The notes beneath the pieces were generated by a model. It made no database searches. It worked only from the letters and a program-made list of their open reading frames with translations, and was not told the DNA's origin. DNA of 64,000 nucleotides from Cunninghamia lanceolata (Eukaryota; Streptophyta; Pinopsida; Cupressales; Cupressaceae), in NCBI GenBank assembly GCA_027924645.1, contig BSBN01000187.1, forward strand, positions 17,006,001 to 17,070,000, given 5' to 3'. Below are positions 1-13,389 of this stretch, one piece after another. The position numbers and the translations under genes are program-made. Positions within the stretch are counted from its first letter, which is position 1. Each line of letters opens with the position of its first letter.

Positions 1-1445
1 AGTGCCCACAAGAAACCACAATGAAATGAGGCGGGAACAAGGAGGAAATGGTTTGAAGTTACTATACTTAACACATCAAATAAAGAAATTGCACCCCAAA
101 GCTTGGCTCCTAGTGACTAGTAAGCAATGCCTAACAAGTCCCCATAACTGATTCCCAACACACGTCTAGTTTTGATTCTAATATAATACTGCAACCCCAA
201 CATAGGCTTGTCACCAGCTGAAAGTAATGCAATAGATTGCTCAAATTTTGTAATGTTCTCAGCATATAGCAAACCTTTTGCTGGCCTGGTAGCATGGTTG
301 CTGGGGGCCTAATAGCTAAGATGGGTGTCACAAACAGGAGGAGAACCAATGCCAACATGGTGCTAACTTGTGAGTTGTAATCAGACATTGGCAATCTAGA
401 AATATCACAATCAATTAGTGAGTACTGCAATGCAATCAACATTGAGGAATATGGATTAAGGGTCACAGGGAGCATATATATGTGTGAATAGATCTTAATC
501 TTGATAAGCTGGATAGCATCTTTGATTAGTCCCAGAGACAAAGCAAGAAAGAAAAAGATTGTCTCCTACTTTTTTTTTTTAGCCCACAACTCTGTAGGCC
601 ATTGTATTGCTTATAGCTTTAAATGTTCCAGACATACACACTTTGTTGAAATTTATGTTTTTTTCTAGCCCACAACTCTGTAGGACACTGTATTGTTTAT
701 AGCTTTAAATGTTCGAGACAGACACATGTTGAAATTTATACATATGAGACACTGTTTGTGATTGATAAAGAAAAAAATGAATTTTAGTTACTTGTCATGC
801 AATTTGCATTGTCCTAATCACAAGGAAACATATTCCAAACATAGAGAATATGTAGATGTGTAGATTTCCAACTTAACAAAGTCAGATTGACAGTGAAGAT
901 AGACTTCAACGTTGTTAGGCAATCAAATAATGGCAGGCAAGTGGGGGCATCTGCGGCTGCAACTGAAGATGAGAGCCTTTGAAGTGTATTCTGACAAAAA
1001 TATTGCAAAATAATGTGTCTTTTGTCAGATTTTCACATGGCATATCCAAAATCCATGTGGATAATTTTAGAACTTTGAAAAGGATATAGCCAAATATATT
1101 TTTTCCCTACCCAGGACACTATCTTCTGACTTTAAATATAGCGAATCAGAAAAGTAATTAGAGCATTCTCCAATACAATGTTTTTCTATTGTTATATTTC
1201 ATTTCAATGACAAGGAAAGAGTGAAAGGAATATTCCCCTGTTACAATCAAAATAATTGATACATTAAAGTGAGTGTAGTGGATAACTTTTTCTAATTGTA
1301 GAAATCGGAGATAAAAGAAGAACAAAGTAAGAAAAGCAATTAGGATAGACTGAGTGAAAAAAATTGAAATATAATATTGATTGGCTTTGATGTTGGATAA
1401 CTTTATTTAGATATAGAAATATAACCAATTAATGAAGGTACACCC
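1..1445. other. Unassigned AT-rich sequence left of the first solo LTR
   Basis: I recognise no gene here. The longest open frame is a 136-codon minus-strand stretch at 131-541 with several hydrophobic segments, but no motif, splice context or homologue I can name, so I do not call it a gene. The only clear structure is the tandem duplication at 581-741, listed separately. The rest is AT-rich and low in information. Confidence 0.5.
581..741. repeat. Two-copy tandem duplication, period 86 bp
   Basis: Each unit opens with AGCCCACAACTCTGTAGG. One copy starts at 581 and one at 667. Both continue through a shared TATAGCTTTAAATGTTC stretch to GTTGAAATTTAT. The copies differ by a few substitutions and small indels. 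A run of T precedes each copy, which fits slippage or local unequal exchange. Confidence 0.85.
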
Positions 1446-3698
1446 TGTTAGCACTCATTTTGACTTGGAGGTTGGTTTTTCATGTCTAGAGGGTTTCTTC
1501 ATTTAAACCCTATGTTTTCTTTCCCATCGGCGTGACCTCGCAGGCGTTTTGGCGATCAAGTTGATGGTAATGATGTGCCGTCGGCGTGACATTCACCATC
1601 GGCATGTCTTTTTTCTGGTTCCCCGACGGGATTGTTCTTACCGATGGTGCCATCGGTGTGTTGTATACTATCGGCGAAGCATTTTCTTGTTCGACCGACG
1701 ATGGATGTTTGGCCGATGAAGTGTCATCGGCATGTGTCTCGCCGAGGGATGTATGTATCGGAGTGATCGCTGTTATCGGCATGATTTGTTTGTTTTGGGC
1801 CGATGGCTTTGGTCTGGCCGACAGGGGCATTGTGACTATGTGCATCGGCTGGACTCTATGTTTGGTCTTGCCGATGAAGTGTTCATCGCCAAGATTTTGG
1901 CTATCAGGTGGACGGAGAAGTGTTGGCCCGACAGTTGGGGTCTCGCCGATGGGGGGTGTGTTTTATTTGTTGGCGTCGGAGTGACTTTCTTCATCGGCGG
2001 GGAGACTTTTAGGTTGGCCGATGGTGTTGGTCACACCGACGAAGGGGTGTTCTGAAGGCTATCGGGTGAACCGTTTATGGTCTCGCCGATGGTGTCATCG
2101 GCGTAGTGATCGTCATCGGCATAAGTGTGAGATGCTGCTCCGACGGTGTAAGTCACACCGACGGAGGTGGGAGGACAGGGTGCTGTCGGTGTGACTTTGT
2201 TCATCGGCAGAGGTATTTCGTGTTGCTCCGACGGTATTGGTCTAGGCGATGGCGAAGGTTTGCATCGGTGAGACTAGTAAGGTCGGCAGGAGATCTACGG
2301 GGTTGGCCGATGGTTTGTGTCACGGCGATGGGTTTTGACGAAGGCATGTGTGTCGAGCGCGGCAAAAGCGCTCGACACCTTTTGTGTATGCGGCCCCATT
2401 TTTAAACTAATGAAGGAGTCTCCTCACCATGCATGTGGGATTTTTCCCCTTGCATTATTTTTGAACTTGCGAAGGAGGCGTTTTGGCAGGAATTCCTTTT
2501 TGACGCGCTGCGACTGTTTTCAGGCGACCGCGGGTGGTTGAGACCCTTAATGGCGACTGTGCTGGGGCATGGGTGAGTTGTTGGACAGCCATGTACCCGA
2601 TTTTTGGCATGAAGACTCCCAAATGGCGGCACAGGGCTCGAGGTTTCTCTTGTCTGTTGCTGAATTGTATTTTGAGCGCCATTCCTTTGAAGGATCTGTA
2701 TCTGGCAGATTTTGTAATAGTCATGTAATTAATGGTTGTGGTACACTTTCTGGCTGTTATAAGCAGACTGTGTTGCCATTGTCTAGGTTGTTGAAAGTTG
2801 AAGATTTTTGGCTCTGTAATTCAAAACAAGTTGGTCTGGTTGCTCTGTACAGCTAAACCTGTGAGTTTATGTATCTCTTGTTGTATGTTTTGGCATGAAC
2901 CCACTGATTTCATGATTAATCTTATATGAGAAATGCTATCTTAGCATGTGTTTTGTTAATTCTGTCTCCAGTATTGCATGTATTCTTCTTCTGAGTCTGG
3001 ATATTTGAGCGATATTTGAGACTCTAGAACATAGAATTCCTATGTTGAATGTCTGATCTTTTAACTTCTGCTCAAGGGGTAGATTAAACTGTTTTCACAT
3101 TGAACATTGGGAAGGGTATACTACAGTAGGGATGCCATAAGTAGAGATAACTTAACACTCTGTATTGGGAGATATCTGTAAGGTAGATATTATATGTATC
3201 CCCTTGAAATCCAGTTTTAGCTGTTCATGCTGATCATTCACAGGTGTATGTCTACTGACTCCAGGCCCTGGATAGGCACCAATCTTGCTTTGTGTTTGTG
3301 TTACAACCATGTCCAACTTTGCATCCAAACTTAAAATCATAATCAAAATCTAAAACAACCATTAGGACATTAGAATTAGTTTTAGGATCCTCAGTCCTCT
3401 GTCTACAACTGCAAATAGGCCCAAAGCTAGCCCCTTTGCTCTTATCTTTCAATTTCGGTCTACTTACAGGAGGACTTATCTGCTTTCTGACAGCATCCCA
3501 ATCCTTGTATGCGTATCTCATGGATGCTGAGTAGGGAATACCCCCCTAGGTCTTGCTGAGCCTGAAGAAGAAGAGGAGATAAAATATAGAGTCTATCTCC
3601 TACACTGTTGGCCCCTGGCCCAGAGATCCTGTTGATCACTAATGGCTACCTTGTAGGAAAATCTGGGAATAAGCATCCAGTCTGGGAAAAAACCAACA
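1446..3698 (+). mobile_element. Solo LTR (family A, copy 1) with CG-rich module
   Basis: The element begins TGTTAGCACTC and ends ACCAACA. It is flanked by CACCC (1441-1445) and CAGCC (3699-3703), a 5-bp target duplication with one mismatch. Its start and its last 1.2 kb match the solo LTR at 35281-37616, including the regions around 2527-2690 and 3540-3698. No internal retroelement sequence adjoins it, so it is a solo LTR left by LTR-LTR recombination. Its first third (about 1524-2360) is a CG-rich block that the other copy lacks. Open frames inside it are by-products of that repetitive block. The plus orientation is provisional. Confidence 0.8.
1524..2360. repeat. Degenerate ATCGGC/GCCGAT motif cluster inside the LTR
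   Basis: This stretch of about 0.8 kb is packed with short variants of CATCGGCGTG and its complement GCCGAT, in both orientations and spaced by roughly 20-40 bp. It is far richer in CpG than its surroundings, which is unusual because methylated repeats in plants tend to lose CpG. The motif can pair with its own inverted copies. It lies where the enhancer part of a U3 region would be. What it does is unknown. Confidence 0.7.
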
Positions 3699-5296
3699 CA
3701 GCCCAAGATATTCCTCACATGTCCTTCCTCATATTTAACCAATTAAAGGGATATTTAACCAATTAAAGGGTTATATGTAGTTATTTTAGTTATTTTTCTA
3801 TTTCTATCCCTTAATTTGGTTATTTTTAGGCTCTTTAGAAGTTTCCAATTCACCCATATTTGATAGAGTTTTTCTAACCTTAAAACAAAATCACCTAAAC
3901 TAGAAACTTGAATTTTTTAATATGGAAACATATCACACTATTATATATAAAATTTGAGCCCTAATCACACCTAGTTTATCAAGGAGCTATTTTTTTAATT
4001 TTTATACTTGCCCCATTTCAACATCTTTATTTAACAATTATATATTGATAAGAAACTTAGACATTGAATCACCATAAAAGTTAAATATTAATTAAAAAAT
4101 TAGTCACTAAATTGAAAAAAAATTGGTTCAAGGATAAATTATTGCCATCCACTCTAAAATTGTTTTCTAATATGAAAAAAATCACCTAGGATATTATGCT
4201 TCTTTGTAGTGGATTCACCAAGGTTTTTATAAAATTTTCAAGTGATCATTTCTTAAAGTATACCTTGTATTTAACAATCCACTTAAAAGGATATTTTATT
4301 GGATTATTTTTATGAATATAATATATTATTTGTAAAATAATAGAATATATAATAGAAGGTTTATAATAAAAAGTGGTTGGTAGATATGTACGACTTATTA
4401 AAATTTAAGTGAGAAATACTTAAAATTAAAAGCTATAAGTTAAATCACATAACACAAAATTCACATTGTAATAAGTATAAGTTGTTGCACTTAGAGGTGG
4501 GGACAAAGGTGGGGGAAGTAGAACCACCCAAGGGGATGGCACATATGAAGGAGGATTAAAGACCTCTAAGCCATCCTTAGAGTCTTGAACAACAAGTGGC
4601 ACCAACACTTCACAACCCAATAATAGAGGAACAATAGAAGCCTTGACACCTCCTGGCATTGGCCCATAAGCTTTTCCCTATGGGGAAGGAAACCAACCCC
4701 TTTGTTGAGAAGGAGTTGGTGAGAATCAACTTTGACTATGTGAGTGGCTTCATTAATGAAAAGCTAGTGGCTAGAATCTCTATGTAAAGCTATCAAACTG
4801 AGATTTGCTCATGGTACAAGGAGCACTCCCCTAGTGGTTGAGAATAACCTACAAATATTGGAATTCCATTGCCACCTTCTTTGTCTATGACTAGCTCTAA
4901 AAATATGCGAAGGTAAGCACATGAACTTTCTCATTAAGAGAGAAATAGCAATCAATTGCTTTGACATTGAAAATGGCGCTATTTCTATCTTTCCAAAACT
5001 AAAACAAAATGGAACCTTGAAAGAAGTTTTAAACTCTAGTAATGTAACTTGACCACAAGGATGTATCCCCAAACATAGTAGCTCTTTAGGAGAAAAATCC
5101 TGGAAGAAAAGGAGAAAAGTGACTATCGAATCACTTCCAAGCATTAGGCTAGACATTTATGATGAACAATTCTAATATACATAAGTGTTTCTCCAAGAAA
5201 AATCTCTTAGTAGACTAAATGCCATAAAAAATGAGAAACTTTAGGCTTGAGTCTAGACAACCAAACTCTTTCGACCCAACAAAACTAGGTGAGAGG
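3699..5296. other. Unassigned AT-rich interval
   Basis: I see no recognisable gene or element ends. The sequence at 3740-4420 is strongly AT-rich. Short minus-strand frames at 4426-4659 (Pro/Val-rich) and 4809-5156 have no family I can name. They could be remnants of an old retroelement, but nothing in them shows it. Confidence 0.4.
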
Positions 5297-6884
5297 TATT
5301 GTGACCCTTCACAAAACACCCCTAAATTTTCAAATTTAGGGACCCTAGTACTAGAGTTTGTGATTTGTGTCTTTGGAAAAATTTGAATGATCCTTAGAAT
5401 TGCCTTTGTTTTTCCTTGTGGCACATTTTATTTTGTCTTATTTTAAATCTAAATTTTATGTCTTCAAAGGTTCAACATTGTGTCTTAGTGTTGAAGGGGA
5501 CATGCAAAATTAAAGGGATTAAAGTTATGTGTCATGTTAAAGTTTTGATGTTGATTATTTGGCAAAGTTGCAAGTGCATTTTGAAACCTCGGGCTCATGT
5601 CCTATGTCCTATTGTAATTGTAAATTGGCTTTGACACCCTGAACCTTAATGATAGTTTTGTGTAAAACCATAGTGAATCCTTGAGCCATTGGTTGATGGG
5701 CCATTAACGTCTCATGTGCAGGGGAAGCTTAAGTGTCGAAATGATGCATTTTTCCATCATTTCAACTTATTTCTACAACTCTCGATGATTTGGCTCCCAT
5801 AAGACCTTCCAACTCTCCCAATTGTGTACAACTCAACTAATTTAAAGGCATTTCACTCAATTTCTAGGTTTTTCATTTTGCTCCTTTCTTGTTTTGTTGT
5901 ATGTGGAAACTTAGGATTTGGTATTTTAGCTTTGATTTTGCTTGCAAAGTTTTGATGTTGCTTTGAGATCCTTATTGTGTTTGCATTATCCTTGTTTGCA
6001 TTTTCTTTGAAATTATTTTAAAATTATTGATTTTATAAAATTTTGGGAGTAAGCCTAGTTAGGGAACACCCAACCCTCAACCTTACAAAACTCACCTTCC
6101 ATGCTATAATTTTGGGTTGTTTTCCGAATGGGAAATTTCAATTCCAAACATAAAACCATTAGTAGGTCCTAGTTTTGATCCTATTTCAAAATTAAAAAAT
6201 TAGATTTAAAGCTTAGATTTTTCCCTTGATTCAGAAAATAATTCTAGTTTGCAAGTTTTTGAAAAAACAAAAGAGTTTGTAGTTTTCTTGCAAACTACAA
6301 TTGGAGTCCAAACACTAGTTATAATCTAGATTCCCAAAACATTTTCTAGTTTGCAAAATATATGCAAACTACAACTAGAGTCCAAACTTCGTTTACAGTT
6401 TGAAAAACCAAAACCATTTTTGATTTGCAATTCTCATGCAAACTACATCTAGAGTTTGAACATTGATTCCAATCAAGAAAAACTTTCCTATTTACAATTT
6501 ATAAAAACATTGTAAGATCCAATCGAAGTCCAAACCTTGGCATGCATCAAACTCCTAAAAAGGTTTGTAGTTTAAAACTCTTATACAAACTACAAGAGAG
6601 GTCTGAACATCAACATCCAAATGCATTTCTTTTTCAAGTTACACACTCCAAATAAACTCACCTATAGACTACTAATCTGGTTTGAACCCTAGTTTTTAAC
6701 TTGCACACCAGGACTGAACCTTGAATTGCATTGAAACAACAAAACACTCGTTTTGAATATTTTAACCCCTACAAACTAGAAATTTGAACATGTTAAACAT
6801 AAGATAATGTGAAAATGACATCTTAGGGACTTAACATATTACAACATAGGCTTAATTGCTTAAAATTTAATATGTATAACAACA
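5297..6884 (+). mobile_element. First LTR of a non-autonomous LTR element (copy A)
   Basis: The 5' edge (TATTGTGACCC) aligns with TGTTGTAACCC at 15009, where a second copy of the same LTR begins just after a purine tract. Similarity to the second copy runs without a break through 15009-15908 and then 32641 onward. The 3' edge is uncertain because similarity continues into internal sequence. The best candidate is ATAACAACA ending at 6884, whose terminal ACAACA mirrors TGTTGT. No convincing primer-binding site follows. The 3' half has a string of related phrases built on GCAAACTACAA followed by AGTCCAAAC, roughly every 100 bp. Confidence 0.6.
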
Positions 6885-7029
6885 TGTGGAGAGATGTTAA
6901 TTTAAGTTAAACACTTCCACAAATCTTCACTTGAGTACGACCTCACCAACCAAGATGAAATATGAGTTCAAAGGGGTCATACTACATTCTAAGATCCTGA
7001 TAGATCTAGTCAACATATCAGACACAAAT

Positions 7030-9250
7030 CTGAGACATGTGGGACTCGGATGATTTTGGTAAGATAATGTTTGTAGAAGCCATCGTAGAAAAAATAAATT
7101 GGAGTAATTGGTACATCCAATTTTCTACCTTCACTTATATTAGGATCAGAGGTTTTGATAGAGCACCCTACAAATTACCTAGATGCATTAGAGATAAATT
7201 AGTATTATTATCATTATGCAAAAAATTGGTTGATGTACAAAAGCTTTGTTTTGAGAGAAAAATAAAGGAGGTCTCATTTAACATTGCCATAAACAAATAC
7301 ACATTCTTAACAAGACAAGATAAATGTGTAGAAACTAAACAACCCAAGTTAATTTGAAATTGTATAAGGCCATATTTCTTTTCCACCCGATAACTAGTAT
7401 TGAACTTGGGCTAAGATTAGTTTGTAAATATAGAGAAAGGCCCTAGAAGATTTCTGGGTGAATTGCAATGATGAATATGAAATGAGAAGGGGATACATTC
7501 ATCTCAACACCTATCAATTAAAAATGTGTCAAATTGCAAATGCTCCCAAAGAAATCAAAGATGATGGGAATGTATTGGATCTCACATATGATAAGGAGCA
7601 AATAGATTCTAAACCCCTACCTTGAGTTGTATGGAGTGAAAGAGAATTTAAGAATGTGGAGAAAAGAACCAAGAACGTACTTATCAAGAGTGAAGAATGT
7701 CTAAGAAAATGAAAATAAATCTTTTTTTTTCATTAGAAAATTATCAATATTTAGTCATATAGGAGATGATTCAAAAAGCACACCCTATCCTCCACCTCCT
7801 CCTCCTAAAAATTCACTTGCAAGAACTTCTAAAGATTTCTATGACAATGAATTGACCCCCTCTCCATAAAGATAGGTGATGTCATCTCTAGAGAGAAAAC
7901 CATCTCCCCTGCACTAGAGAGCATTAGATTCCCTCTCCCCTGAGAGTGAGGAATTCACCTACTCCTCCTCCTAGGAAACCCCCTCCACCTTCTCCCAAGA
8001 GAACACCCACTCTATAATATGAGATAAATCCCTCTCCTATACACAAATCCCCATCTCCACCTCCTAGAGATCAAGGCTCACAACAAGTAGAAAAACAAGA
8101 AACTTAGGAGCAAAAAACTTCACAGTAGGAAACTTAGCAAGATAATCAGGTTCAAGGGACTCTTTAGGATCTAACATCTACTATAATAACACCCCAATGG
8201 TTTAATTACAATAATTTAGAATAAGAGAGGGTTATGAAGCCACCAACAAATGATTTCACATAGTTTCCATCTATGGTTTTAAGGACACCACCTCCAAAAA
8301 GAGTAAGGTTTAGATCCATCATCACTACAAATTCACAAGGTCCCTGGCAAGCTCAGAATATAACCCCACGAAAAGACATGTTAGAAATAGATATGCAGCC
8401 ATCAAACTACACAACACATATTGTTTCATTAGGGAAACCATATAGAGGGGAGAGAAATAAAATGGCTAAATTATCCATCAATTGGATGATATAGAATATG
8501 GAAAAGCATAAGGCAGCTAAATAGAAATTAAAAGGTAAAGTTGCATATTTAACTTCCTACATTGAAAGTTTTGTTGGCTCTATGGATTCTGCTCCTACAA
8601 CATAAACTTCTCAATTGACTCCTAATATAGGAAAAGTAACTTCTATTGACAATGAATTGAAGAGTGGAATGACAACAAGTAGGGGATGGAGTGGTGAATT
8701 GTTAACATTTGGACACAAGATAATTGAAGCTACTACAAATGAGTGCACTAGGTTTGTAAAGGAAGAGAAGGCCATGAAAATGACAAAGAATAATATATAT
8801 CAAGAGTTGAAGGATATTGAGACCAATTTTCCTTATGCTATAGAGGTCACTACTTGGTGGACTTCTAGATTTTGGTTAGTGAGGGTATTTTGGATGGTAA
8901 AGAATAGTATATTCATAAGAAGTAGGTAGAAGCATATAAATTTAGGAAAAGTGTATTACAAGATTGTAAAAATAGGTTTTGGGATTTGTTTGCTATTGTG
9001 CAACATACACTAAAATAAATTAGTGATTTTCTTAAAATAATTGGGTGCAATTTATATGATGAGAAAAATACTCTAAATTCTATCCAAGTTTTGAAATCAC
9101 AATTTGATAGTATGTTGCAAGCATAATCACCCAGTGGGGGAAATTTTGATTCTTCATCTATTACTAGGCTAAGGAGAGTATGGATGGCATGTGAGGATTT
9201 TGAACAAAAGTTATAGAACTCAAATAGGCACGTGAAGAAATTTTGGAAAT
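7030..9250 (+). pseudogene. Decayed ORF of unknown family, element copy A
   Basis: Broken plus-strand frames match the second copy at 33680-35280 and 37617-38526. The clearest block is the frame at 7037-7357, which holds an FSTFTYIRIRGF motif followed by PYKLPR; later pieces lie at 8273-8494 and 8615-8929. About 780 bp present in copy B (between about 33470 and 34250) is missing here, and stop codons and frameshifts are frequent. The segment lies between the LTR and the gag-like region, so it is an extra ORF upstream of gag. It resembles hypothetical proteins I associate with gymnosperm repeats, but I cannot name a domain or a function. Confidence 0.5.
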
Positions 9251-10929
9251 TTTCATCTAGGCAAAAATGTTCAATTTATCCATTTCGATGATCTTGATCC
9301 AAATCTTGTAAAGGTAGAAATTGATAAATTTTAGTTGTCCAAGCAAAAGCAGTCTCAATATGGGGCAAATTAGAAGTGTGCACGTGTAAAGTATTTTGTA
9401 ATATAATGTAAAATTAGAATGTGAAAGAGAAGTCAAAATGGCTTTTACATTCTCATGTATTTTATCCTTTTGTGGCTCTTTGGGGGAATGGCTTTTTGTC
9501 TTCCCTATCCTAAATGTGCCTTTATATACCCCTCTGAGGCTCATTGTAGGGGGTCTTTTGGGGTCTTTTTTGGGTTCAAATTTTTTGGTTCTTCTTTCTA
9601 CTTTTGGGTTCTTTTGGTGGAAATCCATGAAACCTGAAATATAAATACAAGATATCAAATTTTGATTGAATCTCTCTAGGTTTTCATGTTTTGATTTATG
9701 AAATTTGAATTTATTTTCTTTCCACCAATTATATGCATATAATTCACTAATTATTGATGGATTCAATGTGTGTTTAAACCATTGATGCCTTGTTGATGGT
9801 GAGGATTTTTGTGTGGTCAAATGAACACAATTTATGCTTGCAATAATTTGACAACAATAACACACATAACTTTTCCTTTAAATATCACATTGTCTCATAT
9901 TGGGACTACAGAAGTGGAGATTAGTTTCAAGTTGTATCTATTCATTTACTAAATAATGTGTGGAAAGATCAAAGATGTATTCAGAGATGTTTTCTTTCCT
10001 CTCTAACCCTTTCTTCTTTCCCCTTCTTTTTTATTTCTTTCATATCAATGTTAGTTTAGGATTTGATGATAAATTCCAATCTTAAAGGGCATAAAATTTA
10101 AAATATTTGTGTGGTTTTAATGATAAAATTTTGTGGTCTTGAAAATCAAGATTGGATTCCTAAAGGTTGGAATGAATTTCATGAATGATTGTTCATCTTC
10201 CAATTTGTAAAGGTCTAATTTCAAAGAACATATGATGAAATTAATCATGCTTTAATGTGTATTGAATGTGAAATTGATGATTCACACTGGTTAATAGTGT
10301 TTTGTTTGCACTAAGTGAGTCTTTTTTCATATGGATAATTCACAATGTTCATTGTGGCCCCTTAAATAGACCATCCAAAGCACTCTCCAACTAAGGGATT
10401 CTGGTAAACCTCATGTATTAATTGATGAATACTCTTAAGGCTAGCCACCTTCCAAGTAGGGAAACCTTTGTCATTCTAGCTTGTGTGCTTCATGGCTCGT
10501 GGGAAAGTTGGTGTGTAAAAAGTTGCATCAATATAAATAATGCTAGAAGGAGGGTTGTGATAGGAATGTTAGGTTAATTCTTTTGGTTGTTTTAATGTTT
10601 AATTTTCTTTCTCTATTCAAAGATGAAATTTATCATTCTTTAAAACCCAAAAAAATTAAAATTTTGAAATAAAAAAAGGAATCATAATGAATGTCTTTTG
10701 TGCCAAAGTTTTGAAGAAATTTTCCCATAAGGATTAGGGATCATTTTATCCTAATGGCAAGTCATATATCATTGTCTAGGAATTTCATGCAAGTTCTCAT
10801 GAATGTATGGAATTGGATACCTATATCTTCCCATATTGTTGGACAAAATGCATTAGAGCATGTCATAATTTGTAAATATTTTCTAATCAAAATTAGATAA
10901 ATCATAAAGTACTTGCTTATCAATTATTT
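9251..10929. other. Internal retroelement sequence without a recognisable gene
   Basis: This follows the region shared with copy B and precedes the gag remnant. It includes a T-rich stretch (9460-9640) with TTTATATACCCC, and further AT-rich DNA. The long minus-strand frame at 9257-9865 looks like chance (see rejected items). I see no second LTR edge. Confidence 0.35.
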
Positions 10930-11346
10930 GTTAACACTTTTCATGATGCAGCATGTCAATGGTATGTTTTCCTTCTGTAGAATGCCATACGTTCATGGGT
11001 AGAATTAGAAAATGCATTTTTGAGATAATTCAGGAAAAATATGGATTTGCAAGGAGTCTTCCTACAATTTACAACAATAAGGAGATAGCTGGGTGAACCT
11101 ATTGATCAGTTTAATCAATGATTTTACCAACCTTTGGAAAATGTCAACATCATGTATAGGCCAAATAAAATCAACTTGTTAAGACACTACCTACGGGGAT
11201 TGGATCCTACATTTGCTATGCTTGTAAGAGATATAGTAGGAGTGATCATAGTGGAAGTTTCTTTTCAAATAGACTTAATATTGGCCCACTTGGGATATGA
11301 TTTCTCACAACATGGAATGCAAAGTCAAGTTTATTGTGCCCCATAA
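10930..11346 (+). pseudogene. gag: Retrotransposon Gag remnant
   Basis: Read in the frame that ends at 11346, this encodes a capsid-like block. An ACQW-type tryptophan comes first, then SWVELENAFL, then an LGEPIDQFNQ-like stretch, then LLRHYLRGLDPTF. This is the order seen in plant Ty3/gypsy Gag (Retrotrans_gag, PF03732). Four in-frame stops interrupt it: two TAG, one TAA and one TGA. No zinc knuckle, protease, RT or integrase can be found between here and the second LTR at 15009, so the element could not move on its own. It would have depended on another element's enzymes if it moved in this form. Confidence 0.65.
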
Positions 11347-13389
11347 TAGAATCAAATGTATTGATAGGATTTGTATGGGATGACATTCAATTAGACAAGC
11401 AATAATTCTCAATTGAGTCTAATGCCTCAATAGAGTCAAATGGCTTGTCAACAAGACACAACCTTTCATAATCATTAATTAAATAAATATGTGTGACCAC
11501 AATAGACATTAGATTTTAACAACTTCAATGGTCAGAGCAATCAAGATGGCTTATTGCCTCTTCAAAGCCAAAACCAATGGATGCCACAACAACTACAAAT
11601 GACCAATCAACAAAAATTTTACTATTTTCTTCTATCACTGAACACTTATCAAGATCAGGATGTTGCTCCAACTACATCACATGAAAAGGAAAAGATGGAT
11701 CCTTTACTTCTAGTGACAACTCTGACAATGAGATTTCTAAACTCTTTAACATAGTCAGCACTGCACAAGAAACATTTGAAGAGATAGAGGACCATATCAA
11801 CATGATAAATCATCAAGTTGAAATAAAAATAACATGTATATCAAAGATTAAACAAGGCAATAGCATAAAGACACATGAAGAAGATAATGGTGATATGCTA
11901 GAAGTTGTAATTGAAGATATTCCAATAAATGAGAATGAAGGAAGTCATCAACACATCAATTCTACACCACATCCAATCATGCCAAGTTTTGAATTAGATA
12001 TTCCAAGGGTGATTGAAAAATCGAATCATGATATGTGAGTTCTTGGATTTCTAGGTAATTTTGAATAAATCAACTTGCATGACAAATGTTGCCTACATAA
12101 CACAAATGAACATGGTGAAGTTACATGTCTAGAGGTAATTATAAGGTTGGATATGACTCTCAAATAAATGATGAAAACTAAAATTGAAAAGGAAGGAGAG
12201 TCGGTTAATTTGGAATTAGAGGACCAAAGACATGGACATAATTTTTTTTCACCAAGTGAAGAAGTTTAGAAACATGTTTCAACCAACAAAGTAGAAGAAA
12301 ATCAGAGGAATATTGGCACAAAATCCAATGGTACTTGAATTTAAAGAAAAATAACTAGTAATGTTGGTGCACTTGGTGCACTTGAAGAAAATGATGGGAA
12401 TGAAAATACAACAAATGATTCAAAAGTATGTGATGACGAGTTCAATGGTGATTATGTCAAGGAATTATGGAAGCCAATGAAATAAATTCTTATGAACAAG
12501 GGAATACACATTCAAAAAATTCACTCCAAATGTAAAGATGCAATGACATATTGATTGAAGATTTAAGTTTAATAATTTATCTAAAAAGAGAGTCGTGTGT
12601 TTCTTACATCAAAGAGGGGAATGACGACATTACCAATCTATTAGTTCTTGTGTATCAAGAATAACAAAATCCTAGTGAATTAATTGCAAACAACTCACTT
12701 TATTTGGATGTTATTGTGAACATTGAATAAAGTGATCCCTTCGATTTACAAATTCAAGAGGCTAATCTACTTTGTCTTAAGACTAATACCATAATTATCT
12801 AGTTGGATGACTTCAACATTAAACCTGTGTAGGAGATATATTTAAGAAACTGTGGATGGGAGAACTAAATGATTCATCATTACCTAGCTTTAATATTTTT
12901 AGCAACCCTAGGCCTGGCAATGATGAAAGTAGCAACACATCTAGTCAATCTGATTTGAATGATCTTATCCTAGTGAATTTTAAAACATGACAACCTTTGG
13001 TTTGAACAAAGTGATTATTCTAAGAAATTAGATATCACTTCTAGAGTTGACATCATGGTAGAGAAAGAACTTAACGATTCAATTGAAGAAATAAATATTG
13101 ATGGTAATCATTTTCATGTTACCCTTGAAAAGAAAGAAACATTTATGTCTTCTATAAGTCATCAAGTTATCCTAGATGAAAAGTGTGGCTACATTGAATA
13201 ATGTTTTGTTGGTATGACCTTGTATGACATAATGCTAACTAAATTTATTTTTCTTGATGTGCATGTACCTAACGATCCTGCCAACATAAATGGAGAAGTG
13301 TATATTAAGGATCATAACATATGTAATGATAGACATATTTTCTCGATGGATGATGCCACAGTACAAGATTTTTCTAAACCTTCTCTTAC
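11347..13389 (+). other. Gln/Asn/Glu-rich decayed coding-like region
   Basis: Short plus-strand frames (11554-11754, 11802-12038, 13214-13399) are rich in Gln, Asn, Glu and Ile and separated by stops. Their composition resembles the linker after Gag in large retrotransposon derivatives. No zinc knuckle, protease, RT or integrase motif is visible. Confidence 0.4.

Noticed and set aside
131..541. 136-codon hydrophobic minus-strand ORF
   Set aside because: Could be an exon of an unknown membrane protein, but no splice context, homologue or conserved motif was seen.
1524..2360. Regularly spaced short repeats considered as a CRISPR-like array
   Set aside because: Words vary, occur in both orientations and are unevenly spaced; the DNA is plant nuclear and inside an LTR.
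1510..2541. Several overlapping open frames in the first solo LTR
   Set aside because: All frames are open together because the CG-rich repeated words lack stop codons; the predicted chains are repeats of the motif.
9257..9865. Longest single open frame in its region, 202 codons on the minus strand
   Set aside because: Composition is uneven, no motif is present, it lies antisense within an old element, and the T-rich plus strand explains the lack of stops.
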